A stretch of 64,000 nucleotides of DNA from JAAYZQ01 sp034428935 (GCA_034428935.1 DAOUHB010000084.1:25558-89557); one strand, 5' to 3'. Positions 50,589-59,798 are shown, counted from the stretch's first letter. Numbers and translations: made by a program. Notes: generated by a model from the sequence alone, not told the origin.

Positions 50589-52129
50589 TGTCTGACTCAA
50601 AACTCATCGCGGCCCTGCGCCCCCCTACCTGGGACGACGAAGACAAGACCCGGGCCGCGGCACTGCTGCACACCGTCTCCCTTGGATTCCTGGGCATCCT
50701 GATCATCAGTCTTTTGCCCATCGCCCTCGAGGACACCACCGGGATGACAGCCCTGACCGGTCTCTTTCTGATCTGCCTGATCCTCGTCGTGCAGGTCCTG
50801 ATGCGCCGGGGCCAGGTGCGCGCCGGCGCGCTCCTCTTTGCCGGCTTGCTGTGGCTGGTCATCACCGCCATCAACCTCCTGGCCGGCGGCCTGATGGCCA
50901 CGCCCTTGAGCACCTACGTCCTCGTCATCCTCGTCGCCGCGCTCCTGGCGGGCCGCCGCTGGGGATACCTGGCCGCCGTCATCAGCGTCCTGGCAGCCCT
51001 CGCCTTCTGGTACGTGGACGTCAACCACTATATCGAGCCCATCTGGGGCATGTCCCGGGCGGTGACCATGATGGTCCACGGCGTCCAATTCCTCCTCGTG
51101 GCCTTTCTCATCGACCTCGCCGTGCGCGGCATGGAGGGCGCCCTCCAGCGGGCCCGCCTCAGCAATGCCGACCTGCAGCAGGCCCAGAAAACGCTCACCG
51201 AACGGATCCGCGTGGAGGAAGAGCAGCGCACCCAACTCGAGTCCCTGATGCAGAGCGAGCAGGAACAGCGCGCCAGGCTGCAACAGGTGCTCAGGGAGGT
51301 CCGCGACGCCGCCGGAAGGCTGAACAGCGCCGTGGCCGAGATCCTGGCCGCCAGCAGCCAGCAGCTTGCGGGCACCAGCGAGCAGTCGGCTGCCATCTCC
51401 CAGGCGACGACGACCGTCGACGAGGTCAAGGTCATCGCCGACCAGTCGGTCAGGCGCGCCCAGGAGGTGGCCGAAGCTGCCCAGCGCACTGTCCAGATCT
51501 CGCGGGCCGGCCGCCAGACCGTCGACGAGACCGTGGCCAGCATGGGGCGCATCCGCCAGCGCGTCGAGGACATTGCCGACAACATCCTCGCCCTTTCGGG
51601 CCACACCCAGCAGATCGGCAAGATCATTGCCACGGTGAACGAGATCGCCGCCCAGTCCAACATGCTGGCCCTCAACGCTGCCGTGGAGGCCGCCCGGGCC
51701 GGCGAGCACGGCAAGGGCTTTGCCGTCGTGGCCCAGGAAGTGCGCAGCCTGGCCGAGCAGTCGCGGCAAGCGACGGAGCAGGTGCGGGTAATACTGGAGG
51801 ATATCCAGCGAGCCACCAACGCCACGGTCATGACCACGGAGGATGGCACCAAGGAGGTGGACGCCGGCGTCAACCTGGCCCGCCAGACGGGCGAGGCCAT
51901 CGGCCAGTTGACCCTGGTCATCGACGAGTCGTCGCAGGCAGCCATGCAGATGGTGGCCGGCGGGCGGCAGCAAGCCACGGGCATCGAACAGATCGCCCTG
52001 GCCATGAAGAACATCAACCAGGCCACGGCCCAGGGCCTGGCCAGCACGCGCCAGACCGAGAGCGCCGCCCGCGACCTGAGCGAGCTGGCGCAGCACCTGG
52101 CATCGACGGTCGAGGAGCACAGGCTCTAG
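50588..52129 (+). CDS. Methyl-accepting chemotaxis protein with multi-TM N-terminus
   Basis: 513 residues. Residues 25-185 form about six TM segments with no periplasmic sensor loop and no HAMP. The cytoplasmic signalling part includes the hairpin tip EIAAQSNMLALNAAVEAARAG with GKGFAVVAQEVRSLAEQS. It should bind CheA/CheW copies. Sensing is presumably through the membrane part or by input from cytoplasmic partners such as the stressosome proteins encoded upstream. Confidence 0.92.
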   Translation: MSDSKLIAALRPPTWDDEDKTRAAALLHTVSLGFLGILIISLLPIALEDTTGMTALTGLFLICLILVVQVLMRRGQVRAGALLFAGLLWLVITAINLLAGGLMATPLSTYVLVILVAALLAGRRWGYLAAVISVLAALAFWYVDVNHYIEPIWGMSRAVTMMVHGVQFLLVAFLIDLAVRGMEGALQRARLSNADLQQAQKTLTERIRVEEEQRTQLESLMQSEQEQRARLQQVLREVRDAAGRLNSAVAEILAASSQQLAGTSEQSAAISQATTTVDEVKVIADQSVRRAQEVAEAAQRTVQISRAGRQTVDETVASMGRIRQRVEDIADNILALSGHTQQIGKIIATVNEIAAQSNMLALNAAVEAARAGEHGKGFAVVAQEVRSLAEQSRQATEQVRVILEDIQRATNATVMTTEDGTKEVDAGVNLARQTGEAIGQLTLVIDESSQAAMQMVAGGRQQATGIEQIALAMKNINQATAQGLASTRQTESAARDLSELAQHLASTVEEHRL

Positions 52130-52159
52130 ACGGGCCGCGAATCGGAGGAGGACGAACCG

Positions 52160-54391
52160 GTGGGCCGCAGCGCCAAGATCCGGGAGCAACTTATCAGCAC
52201 CTTCCGCGCCGAGCTGGTCGAGCACGTCCAGGTGATGACCGACGGCCTGCTCTCGCTGGAGCAGGGCCGCGTCCCGGATCAGGAGCGCGCTTCCACCCTG
52301 GAGACCATCTTTCGCGCGGCCCACAGCCTGAAAGGTGCCGCCCGGGCCGTAAATGTCACCGTCGTCGAGCAGTTGGCCCATTCGCTGGAGGGTGTCCTCG
52401 ACGGCATGCAGCGTGAGGTCATCCAGCCCAGCGCCGGGCTGTTCACGGCGTGCTACCGCGCCCTCGACGCCATCCAGGCCGTCCAGGCCGCCTACGAAGC
52501 CGGCGAGACGACGCCGCCCCTGGAGTCGGTCATCGCCCTGGCCGACCTGGAGGCCTTTCGCACCCGGCCCCGCACGGCGGCCCTCGCCGACCAGGAAAAG
52601 ACCATTGAGGCGCCGCCACCCCCTCCGGCCACCCCTGGCGGCACTCTCCCCGAAGAGACCGTCCGCGTCAGCGTGGCCAAGCTGGACATCCTCCTGGCCC
52701 ACATCAGCGAGCTCCTCATGGCCCGCATGCGGGCGATGGAGCGCCTGGAACAGATCCGGCGCATCGAGGCCCTCTCCTCCACCTGGCAGAAGGACTGGCA
52801 GACGCCGCGCGGCACCAGCTTTCTGGCCGGCCAGGAGGTGGCCCGTGGCGACAAAGCGTGGAACCAGATGCTGGGCTGTGCGGCCAAAAGCCAGGAACGC
52901 GTGCGCCGCATGGCCGATTTGACGGCCGAGCTCGCCCGCCAGTGGTCCGACGACACGCTCCAGCTCTCCCTCGTCGTCGGCGAGCTGGAGGAAGAGGTCA
53001 AGCGCGTGCGCATGCTCCCCCTGCACACCATCACCGCGCCCTTTGGCCGCATGGTGCGCGACCTGGCCCAGGCCGCCGGCAAGGAGGCGATCCTCGAGAT
53101 CGAGGGCGGCGACACCGAGCTCGACAAGCAGGTGTTGGAGCAGATCAAGGACCCCCTGGTCCACCTGCTGCGCAACGCCATCGACCACGGCATCGAGACA
53201 CCCCAGGAGCGGGAAGCCAGCCAGAAGCCCCGCGTGGGGCGCGTCAAGCTGAGCGCCGGCCAGCAGGGCCAGACCGTCGTCGTGCGGCTCGCCGACGACG
53301 GCGCCGGCCTCGATTACCAGGCACTGCGCAATGCCCTCACCCGCCAGGGCCGGCGCGATGCGCCGGACCTCGAGGAGGACGCGCTCCAGGACCTTGCCTT
53401 TAGCGCGGGCGTGTCCACCAGCCCCATCATCACCGATATTTCGGGCCGCGGCATCGGCCTGGCCGTCGTCCGCCGCAACGTCGAAGCCCTCCACGGCCGG
53501 GTCGAGGTCTCCACCGAAGAGGGCAAGGGCACCCAATTCACCCTGATCCTGCCCCTCACCCTGACCAGCGCCCGCGGGCTCCTGGTGCGCGCCGCCGGCC
53601 AGGTGCTGGCCATTCCTGTCAGCGAGGTGGAGCGCATCGTTGCCCTGCGGCCAGGCGACGTCTTTGCGCTGGAGGGGCAGCCCGCCATCCGCGTCGACGG
53701 TCGCCCGGTGACCCTGGCACGCCTGGACGAGATCCTGGGGCTGCCGCCACAGTCCGAGGCCGGGCAGGGGGACAACACCCCGGCCGTGGTGGTCTCGGCC
53801 GCGGAACGCTGGCTGGCTCTGGCCGTCGACGAGCTGCCCGGCGAGCAAGAGATGGTCATCAAGGGTATGGGCCGCCAGCTTTGCCGCGTGGCCGGCATCG
53901 CCGGCGCCACGGTCCTGGGCAACGGCGACGTCGTTCTCATTCTCAGCGTTCCCGATCTCTTGAAAATGGCCTCGCGCGCCCACCGGCAGCCCGTCCTTGA
54001 CCCTCCGTCGACGGAGGAGGCGACGCGACCGCGGCGAATCCTCGTCGTGGACGACTCGCTTACCACCCGCACCCTGGAGAAAAACATCCTGGAGGCCGCG
54101 GGCTATTACGTCACGCTGGCCACCGACGGCCAGGAGGCGCTGGCGGCCATGGCCGGCGAGGTGCCCGACCTCATCATCTCGGACATTCTCATGCCGCGAG
54201 TAGACGGCTTTCAGCTCACCCGGCGCCTCAAGAGCGACGAGCGAACGGCCCACGTGCCCATCATCCTGGTTTCGTCCCTCGACTCGCCGGCGGACAAGGC
54301 ACGGGGCATCGAGGCCGGCGCCGACGCGTACATCGTCAAGGGACGTTTCGACCAGGGCAACCTGCTCGAGACCATCGAGCAGTTGACGTGA
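52160..54391 (+). CDS. cheA: CheA histidine kinase fused to a receiver domain
   Basis: 743 residues from GTG 52160 behind GGAGGAGG. P1 phosphotransfer domain with H55 (AHSLKGAARA), no clear P2, P3 dimerisation, P4 kinase (HLLRNAIDHGIE, DDGAGLDY, GRGIGLAVVRRN), P5 CheW-like (about 470-600) and C-terminal receiver (RILVVDDSLTTRT, SDILMPRVDG). Such CheA-REC hybrids are typical of alternative-function or type-IV-pilus systems. The fused receiver may be a sink or a cis regulator. Confidence 0.94.
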   Translation: MGRSAKIREQLISTFRAELVEHVQVMTDGLLSLEQGRVPDQERASTLETIFRAAHSLKGAARAVNVTVVEQLAHSLEGVLDGMQREVIQPSAGLFTACYRALDAIQAVQAAYEAGETTPPLESVIALADLEAFRTRPRTAALADQEKTIEAPPPPPATPGGTLPEETVRVSVAKLDILLAHISELLMARMRAMERLEQIRRIEALSSTWQKDWQTPRGTSFLAGQEVARGDKAWNQMLGCAAKSQERVRRMADLTAELARQWSDDTLQLSLVVGELEEEVKRVRMLPLHTITAPFGRMVRDLAQAAGKEAILEIEGGDTELDKQVLEQIKDPLVHLLRNAIDHGIETPQEREASQKPRVGRVKLSAGQQGQTVVVRLADDGAGLDYQALRNALTRQGRRDAPDLEEDALQDLAFSAGVSTSPIITDISGRGIGLAVVRRNVEALHGRVEVSTEEGKGTQFTLILPLTLTSARGLLVRAAGQVLAIPVSEVERIVALRPGDVFALEGQPAIRVDGRPVTLARLDEILGLPPQSEAGQGDNTPAVVVSAAERWLALAVDELPGEQEMVIKGMGRQLCRVAGIAGATVLGNGDVVLILSVPDLLKMASRAHRQPVLDPPSTEEATRPRRILVVDDSLTTRTLEKNILEAAGYYVTLATDGQEALAAMAGEVPDLIISDILMPRVDGFQLTRRLKSDERTAHVPIILVSSLDSPADKARGIEAGADAYIVKGRFDQGNLLETIEQLT

Positions 54392-54407
54392 GGGGGCAGG
54401 CATAGAG

Positions 54408-55493
54408 ATGAGCCCACCAAAACCCATCGAGGTCATCGTCGTCGACGATTCCCCCACCGTCCGCCAGCTCCTGGTGGCCATTCTGCAAGAGGCCCCCGGC
54501 ATTCAGGTCGTGGGCGTGGGTACCAATGGCTACGACGCCGTGCGCCTGGCAAAGCGTATGCGTCCCAGCGTCATCACCATGGACGTGCGCATGCCCGGCA
54601 TGGACGGGCTGGAAGCGACGCGCCAGATCATGCGCCAGGTGCCGACACCCATCGTCATCGTCAGCGGGACGCTGCTCCAGCCAGAGGTCGACATCACCTT
54701 CGAGGCCCTGCGGGCCGGCGCCCTGACGGTCGTTCACACCCCCGGCCTGGCCGACCCGGCGGGCTGCCAGCGGTTCGTCCAGGCGGTGCGCCTCATGGCC
54801 GGGGTTCCGGTGGTGCACCACTGGGGCGAGGAGATGCTCCTCTCTCCTGTACCGCCGGTGCCCCCCGCCCCCTTGCCCCCCAGCAACGGAGAGCGCGACC
54901 TGGAGGTGGTGGGCATCGCCGCGTCCACCGGCGGGCCGGCAGCCCTGGCTACCATTCTTGCTTCCCTGCCCGCCGACTTTCCCCTGCCCATCCTGGTCGT
55001 GCAGCACGTGGCGCGGGGCTTTGTCGCTGGCCTGGCCGAGTGGCTCAACGGCGAGACGGCGCTTCGGGTCCGCGTGGCCGACCACGGCGACCAGATGCAG
55101 CCGGGAACGGTCGTCCTGGCTCCCGACGATTACCACCTCCAGGTGACTTCGGCCGGCGTGTTGGAGCTGTGCCACGAGCCACCATACCACGGCCTGCGTC
55201 CCTCGGCCAACGTTCTCTTTCGCTCCCTGGCCTACGCCTACGGCCCCCACGCCCTGGGCATCATCCTTACCGGCATGGGCGATGACGGGGCCGAAGGCTT
55301 GAAAGCCCTCAAGCTGGCAGGCGGTGCCACCATCGGCCAGGATGAGGCGAGCTGCGTCGTCTATGGCATGCCCCGCGAAGCGGCAGCCCTGGGTGCCGTC
55401 CAGCGGGCCATGGCCCCGGCCGAGATCGGCCGGGCACTGGCCCGCCTGGCACCCATCTGCGAAGGACAAGAGGTGGAAACTGCCTATGAATGA
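54408..55493 (+). CDS. cheB: CheB methylesterase
   Basis: 361 residues. Receiver domain with D59 (TMDVRMPGMDG), a Pro-rich linker about 145-160, then the methylesterase/deamidase with S173 (AASTGGP), H200 (VVQHVARGF) and Asp in GMGDDGAEGL. It removes methyl groups added by CheR. The frame starts at ATG 54408 after GAGGGGGCAGG and overlaps the degenerate RsbT-like gene by 8 nt. Confidence 0.93.
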   Translation: MSPPKPIEVIVVDDSPTVRQLLVAILQEAPGIQVVGVGTNGYDAVRLAKRMRPSVITMDVRMPGMDGLEATRQIMRQVPTPIVIVSGTLLQPEVDITFEALRAGALTVVHTPGLADPAGCQRFVQAVRLMAGVPVVHHWGEEMLLSPVPPVPPAPLPPSNGERDLEVVGIAASTGGPAALATILASLPADFPLPILVVQHVARGFVAGLAEWLNGETALRVRVADHGDQMQPGTVVLAPDDYHLQVTSAGVLELCHEPPYHGLRPSANVLFRSLAYAYGPHALGIILTGMGDDGAEGLKALKLAGGATIGQDEASCVVYGMPREAAALGAVQRAMAPAEIGRALARLAPICEGQEVETAYE

Positions 55494-55911
55494 CATCCAG
55501 TCTCTCGCCATCGAAAACCAACTTGACATCATCGAAGCGCGCATGCGCGTGCGCCTTCTGGCACGCGACAGCGGGCTTGATCTCTTTGACCAGGCGCGGA
55601 TCTCCCTGGCCACCTCCACCCTGGCAATCATCCTGGGGTTGGAAAAGGCAGGTACGGGCATTATCACCATGCACCGCCTGGTGGAGGCCGGGAGGACGGG
55701 GGTCCGGGTAGTTTGTATAAAGCACCGCGCCTCACAGCGCGATCTGGCGGCCGGCGTCCTCGACGACGCCCGGCGCATGGTCGACGAGCTACGGGTGGAA
55801 GAACGGCCCGAAGGCAGCGTTCACGTCAGCCTGGTCAAGTGGGCAGGCCGCAGCAGGCGACTGGATTCCCTGGCCGGCGCCCTTCAGGCGGCGAGCCCCC
55901 TCCGCGACTGA
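55486..55911 (+). CDS. Degenerate RsbT-like protein lacking ATP-binding motifs
   Basis: 141 residues. It aligns by eye with RsbT over its length: IENQLDIIEARMRVRLLARDSG, DQARISLATSTLAIILG, GTGIITMHRLVE, then GVRVVC, and a final EGSVHVSLVKW. The N-box Asn is lost (STLAIIL in place of SELARNI), G1 (DxGPGI) is replaced by KHRASQRDL, and no GLG loop is seen. It is probably not a kinase and may compete for stressosome or CheA contacts. It overlaps cheB by 8 nt and precedes the last receiver gene. Confidence 0.75.
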   Translation: MNDIQSLAIENQLDIIEARMRVRLLARDSGLDLFDQARISLATSTLAIILGLEKAGTGIITMHRLVEAGRTGVRVVCIKHRASQRDLAAGVLDDARRMVDELRVEERPEGSVHVSLVKWAGRSRRLDSLAGALQAASPLRD

Positions 55912-55935
55912 CGAGGCAGCAAAGGAGAAAGATTC

Positions 55936-56346
55936 GTGGCAGAAGATAGAGAGGGCCAGAAAAGCATTCTTGTCGTCGAAGACAGCACCACCCAGGCGCT
56001 CCACCTCCGCGCCCTCCTGGAGCGCGCGGGCCTCCAAGTCCTTTGGGCCAGGGATGGCATGGAAGGCATCCGGCTGGCCCAGGCCGAAAGCCCGGACCTC
56101 ATCGTCCTCGACATCCAGATGCCCGACATGGATGGGTTCGAGGTTTGCCAGAGATTGAAAGAATCCGACGCCACCGCCCAGATCCCGGTGATTATGTTCA
56201 CTCGCTGCGACGACGCCAAGTCGGTCCTGTCGGGCTTTGAGAGAGGAGCCGTCGACTACATCCCCAAGGACGCCTTTGCCGAGGCCGTGCTCGTCGAGAC
56301 CCTGCGGCAGATGGGCTTTCTACCGGGGGGCGAGCCCGAGGAGTGA
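55936..56346 (+). CDS. Single-domain response regulator, second copy
   Basis: 136 residues from GTG 55936 after AAAGGAG. Receiver with D59 in VLDIQMPDMDG, E15-D16 acidic pocket and K in IPKDAF. Conserved Thr is in MFTRCD. No output domain. It is the last gene of the operon; its stop forms one end of a 16-bp palindrome shared with the convergent regulator gene. Confidence 0.9.
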   Translation: MAEDREGQKSILVVEDSTTQALHLRALLERAGLQVLWARDGMEGIRLAQAESPDLIVLDIQMPDMDGFEVCQRLKESDATAQIPVIMFTRCDDAKSVLSGFERGAVDYIPKDAFAEAVLVETLRQMGFLPGGEPEE

Positions 56347-56359
56347 GGCCGCGGCCTCA
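56344..56359. other. 16-bp palindrome spanning two convergent stop codons
   Basis: TGAGGCCGCGGCCTCA is a perfect palindrome. Its first TGA is the stop of the rightward receiver gene and its last TCA is the stop of the leftward regulator gene. Both transcripts would fold here; no T-run follows. Confidence 0.8.
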
Positions 56360-57205
56360 GGGCGCCGGAGCAGTCGAAAAGAGATAGCCCTGGCCGCGCA
56401 GAGTTCGCACCCAGCGAGGGCGCCCCGGGTCGAACTCGACCTTTTTGCGCAGCCGCGAAATGTGGGGCCGTACGATATCCTGCGCCTCGCGCTCGTCCAC
56501 GTCGTAGCCCAGGGCCCGGGCCAGTTGTCGACAGGAGAAGGGGCGGTCGGGCCGCTCCATGAGAAAAGCGAGGAGCACCGACTCGTACTCGGTCAGCTCC
56601 GCATCCAGGCTGCGCCCTTCTTCCTCGCCATCGAGCCCCTCGCTACCCGCCACGACCACCAGCCGCTTGACGCGATCGAACGAAATGGGGCCGCTCCGCA
56701 AAAAGCGCTCGCCGGCCAGGTGCGACGCCCCGGACTTCAGGGCATCCTCGGCTTGAAGGGCGGCCAGCGCCTCGGCCATGACCTGGATGAGGTGCTGCCG
56801 GCGCAGGCGCTCTCTCTGCCGCTCCAGGGCGCGCGCCACGGCCGCCTCTATGTCGTGGATGGTCGAGGGCTTGAGCAAATAGTCCACGGCACCTGCCCGC
56901 ACGGCCTCAACGGCGCTGTGCACCGTGGCGTGGGCCGTGAAGACAATGATCAGCAGGTTGGGATGCCTCTCCTGGACACGGGCCATGACCTCCACGCCGT
57001 CCATCCCCGGCATGCGGAGATCCAGGAGCATCAGGTCGTAGGGCCGGGCCGCGAGGAGCTCCAGGGCCTGCGCGCCCGAGGCAGCGGCCTCGGCCTCGTA
57101 GCCGCTCAGGCCCAGCGCCCTGGCCACCGCCCGCCTGGTCGTCGGCTCGTCGTCGACCACCAGGATGCGCGCCTTGGGGATGGGCAATGCCTCTGGCCTT
57201 GGCAT
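56357..57205 (-). CDS. Response regulator with winged-helix DNA-binding domain
   Basis: 282 residues. Receiver domain with D62 (LLDLRMPGMDG) and K in LLKPST, then a linker, then an OmpR-type winged helix (LTEYESVLLAFLMERPDRPFSCRQLARAL, VRPHISRLRKKV, RTLRGQGYLF). ATG 57205 is 7 nt after AGGAGG and shares one base with the kinase stop (TGATG). It should be phosphorylated by that kinase. Confidence 0.9.
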   Translation of the reverse strand: MPRPEALPIPKARILVVDDEPTTRRAVARALGLSGYEAEAAASGAQALELLAARPYDLMLLDLRMPGMDGVEVMARVQERHPNLLIIVFTAHATVHSAVEAVRAGAVDYLLKPSTIHDIEAAVARALERQRERLRRQHLIQVMAEALAALQAEDALKSGASHLAGERFLRSGPISFDRVKRLVVVAGSEGLDGEEEGRSLDAELTEYESVLLAFLMERPDRPFSCRQLARALGYDVDEREAQDIVRPHISRLRKKVEFDPGRPRWVRTLRGQGYLFSTAPAP

Positions 57206-59562
57206 CAAAGCGCCTCCTGCGCGGGTGCCAGCGGCAGCGAGACGGTAAAGACGGCGCCCCCCGCCGGGATGTTGGCAGCCGAAATACTGCCTCCCTGCTG
57301 CTGGATGATGTTGTAGCTGACCGCCAATCCGAGTCCCGTGCCATACTCCTTGGTGGTATGGAAGGGCTGGAACAGCGTCGCCAGCGCCGCGGCAGAGAGC
57401 CCGGCGCCCGTGTCCGTAAACTCGATCTCCACGGCGTTGCCTGCCCCTCGGGCGGCGATGCGCAACTGCCCGCCGTCTGGCATGGCCTCGATGGCGTTGA
57501 TGATCAGGTTGAGAAAGACCTGCGCCACCTCGCCGTGGGAGGCCTGGACGAGGGGCAGCCCCTCGGGCAGGTCGAGTTGAATGTCAATGTGGCTCTGTTC
57601 GAGCTGCTTGTCGGCCAGGGCCAGGGCATAGCGGACCACGTCGGCGGCCGACACCGGCTGCCGCTCGGAGCGCGGCGGACGGGCAAAGTCGAGGACCCGG
57701 CCGGTGACGTCCATCAGGCGCCGCACCTCCTGGCGGACCGCCTCCAGGTACTCCTCCTGTTCCCCCGGGCTCAGGGGATAGTCGAGCACCAGCTCGATGC
57801 TGCTGCCGATGGATTGCAGGGGATTGTTGATCTCGTGGGCAAGGGCGGCGGCCAACTGGCCCATGGCCGCCAGTCGCTCGGTGTGCAGCAGTCTCTGCTC
57901 CATCTGCCGCCGCTCGGTCACGTCGCGAGCGATGGCCAGCACAGCCATGTCGCCCTCGTACTCGATGAGCCGGCTGCTCAGCTCGGTGGGTATCGGCGTT
58001 CCGTCGGAACGGAGGTGGACCGTCTCGAAAAAGTGATGTCCGTGCTGGCGCAGCTCCTCCATCCTCTCCTGGAACCAACCGGCGTAGGGCGGCGATTCGA
58101 GGTCCGCCGGCGCCATCTGCAGCAGCTCCTTCAGCTCGTAGCCCAGGCGATCGCAGGCCAGGCGGTTGGCGGCCAGGAGGCGGCCGTTCAGGTTATAGAT
58201 CAGGATGGCGTCGCCGGCGCTCTCAAAGAGGGTCCGATAGCGCGCCTCCGAGCGGCGCAGCGCTTCCTCGGCCGCCTTGCCCTCGCTGATGTCCACCACC
58301 TGCCCGATAAAGTACAGGGGGTCGCCCTGGGCATCGCGCGCCAGGCCAACCTGCAGGATGGCATAGACCAGCTCGCCCGACCTTGTCAGAAACCGCTTTT
58401 CCAGGCGAAAGCCCGGGATCTCGCCGCGCAGTGTCTTCTGGCGCAGCTCCAGGTTCAAGGGCAGGTCCTGGGGCAGGGTTACGTCCATGAACGACATATT
58501 CGCCAGCTCTTCGGAGCTGTAGCCGAGGGTTTTCCGGTGGGCTTCGTTCACGCGCAGGTAGCGCCCCTCCAGGTTCGTGATGGCCATGCCGATGGGCGCC
58601 TGCTCGAAGAGCAAGCGGAAGGCGGCCTCGCTGCGCCGCAGCGATTCCTCCGCCTGGCGGCGCTCGGCCAGCTCGCGCTGCACCGCCTCGTACAGGCGGG
58701 CATTGTCCACGGCGATGGACGCCAGCTCCGCGAAGCGGCTCAGGAGGGCGATCTCGTCAAAGTGGAAGCCGCCCTTTTCCACCTCGGCGGCCACGCCGAG
58801 CACGCCCGCCACCTGGCCCTGGGCCAGGAGGGGCACCGCCACCCGCGATCGGCGCGCTGACCCGCCCGGCGCATCGCGGGCCAAATCGTCGCCGTCGCTG
58901 GCTGCCACCAACGAGCGCCCCGTCTGCCACACGTGCCCGGCCAGGCCCTGCCCGCGGCGCAGCCGGCGGCCCCGGTGAGCAGCATAGGCACCCAGCCCCA
59001 CCTGGAGCTCCATCTCGCCGCCTCCCGGCTCCAGCAGGTAGAGAAACCCGTGGGGCGCGCCCAGCAAGGCTGCGGCCCGCTCCACGATGGTCGTCAGCAG
59101 AGCCGGCAGCTCTCGCCGGGCGATGAGGCCCAGGGCCGTTTCGTGCAAGACGGCCAGGTACTCGGTCTGCAGTCGCAGCTCGCCGTCGACGCGCTTGCGC
59201 TCGGTCACGTCGTTGACTACCGCCACGATGCGCTTCACAGCACCGTTTTCGATCAGGGGATAGGCGGAACAGCGGTAGAACCCGCACATCGAGGGAATCT
59301 CTTGCTCGACGTGCTCCTCGTGGTGACTGCGTAAGGCGTAGAAGGCGGGACATCCTTCGGGGGGTGCATCCGTCTTATGGATCAGCTCGAAACAAGGCCG
59401 GCCCGTCAGTGCCTCCAGCGACGTACCCAACCACGTAGCGAGCGTGCAGTTCGCGCGCAGCACATTCAGGTTGGCGTCCAGGATCATGATACCGTTGCCA
59501 ACAGCGTCGAATGCCGCCTGCCAATCGCCGTCAGCGTAGCTGGCCGCAGCGGGTTCCTGCAT
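57205..59562 (-). CDS. PAS-GAF-PAS-PAS histidine kinase
   Basis: 785 residues from ATG 59562 (GGAGAG, 8 nt). PAS (AAFDAVGNGIMILDANLNVL), GAF (about 140-300), PAS (AFRLLFEQAPIGMAITNLEG), PAS (RYRTLFESAGDAILIYNLNG), HisKA with H576 in LAHEINNPLQ, HATPase (NLIINAIEAM, DTGAGLS, GTGLGLAV). No TM segment, so a cytoplasmic sensor. A CPAF/CGFYRCSAYP pair of Cys in PAS1 may bind a redox ligand (speculative). Paired with the regulator immediately downstream. Confidence 0.92.
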   Translation of the reverse strand: MQEPAAASYADGDWQAAFDAVGNGIMILDANLNVLRANCTLATWLGTSLEALTGRPCFELIHKTDAPPEGCPAFYALRSHHEEHVEQEIPSMCGFYRCSAYPLIENGAVKRIVAVVNDVTERKRVDGELRLQTEYLAVLHETALGLIARRELPALLTTIVERAAALLGAPHGFLYLLEPGGGEMELQVGLGAYAAHRGRRLRRGQGLAGHVWQTGRSLVAASDGDDLARDAPGGSARRSRVAVPLLAQGQVAGVLGVAAEVEKGGFHFDEIALLSRFAELASIAVDNARLYEAVQRELAERRQAEESLRRSEAAFRLLFEQAPIGMAITNLEGRYLRVNEAHRKTLGYSSEELANMSFMDVTLPQDLPLNLELRQKTLRGEIPGFRLEKRFLTRSGELVYAILQVGLARDAQGDPLYFIGQVVDISEGKAAEEALRRSEARYRTLFESAGDAILIYNLNGRLLAANRLACDRLGYELKELLQMAPADLESPPYAGWFQERMEELRQHGHHFFETVHLRSDGTPIPTELSSRLIEYEGDMAVLAIARDVTERRQMEQRLLHTERLAAMGQLAAALAHEINNPLQSIGSSIELVLDYPLSPGEQEEYLEAVRQEVRRLMDVTGRVLDFARPPRSERQPVSAADVVRYALALADKQLEQSHIDIQLDLPEGLPLVQASHGEVAQVFLNLIINAIEAMPDGGQLRIAARGAGNAVEIEFTDTGAGLSAAALATLFQPFHTTKEYGTGLGLAVSYNIIQQQGGSISAANIPAGGAVFTVSLPLAPAQEAL

Positions 59563-59599
59563 CGTGCCATCTCTCCAGTGAGGAAGCTGCAATAGGGCG

Positions 59600-59628
59600 A
59601 TTATACCACCGGCTCTCGAATTGGGCAA
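59600..59628 (-). promoter_or_regulatory. Promoter for the PAS/GAF kinase
   Basis: Minus strand TTGCCC (59623-59628), 17-bp spacer, TATAAT (59600-59605); leader about 30 nt. Confidence 0.72.
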
Positions 59629-59769
59629 GCCGGAGCACACTCGGCGGGACAGCCAGCCCCATCACCCTCCCCGTGTCGTCCTTGCCCGAGCCCAGGCCGT
59701 TCCTCGCCCGAACAGGCACTATATATAGTACTTTACAATAGCTGCTGCTCTACATCTCGTATCTGCCAC

Positions 59770-59798
59770 TTGACAATTTCCGCAAATCGCGCTATCAT
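59770..59798 (+). promoter_or_regulatory. Promoter for the membrane HExxH gene
   Basis: TTGACA (59770-59775), 17-bp spacer, TATCAT (59793-59798). Confidence 0.75.

Noticed and set aside
50597..54502. Very long leftward open frame (about 1300 codons) opposite the MCP and CheA genes
   Set aside because: GC-rich antisense frame; the opposite strand encodes clear MCP and CheA motifs with good starts.
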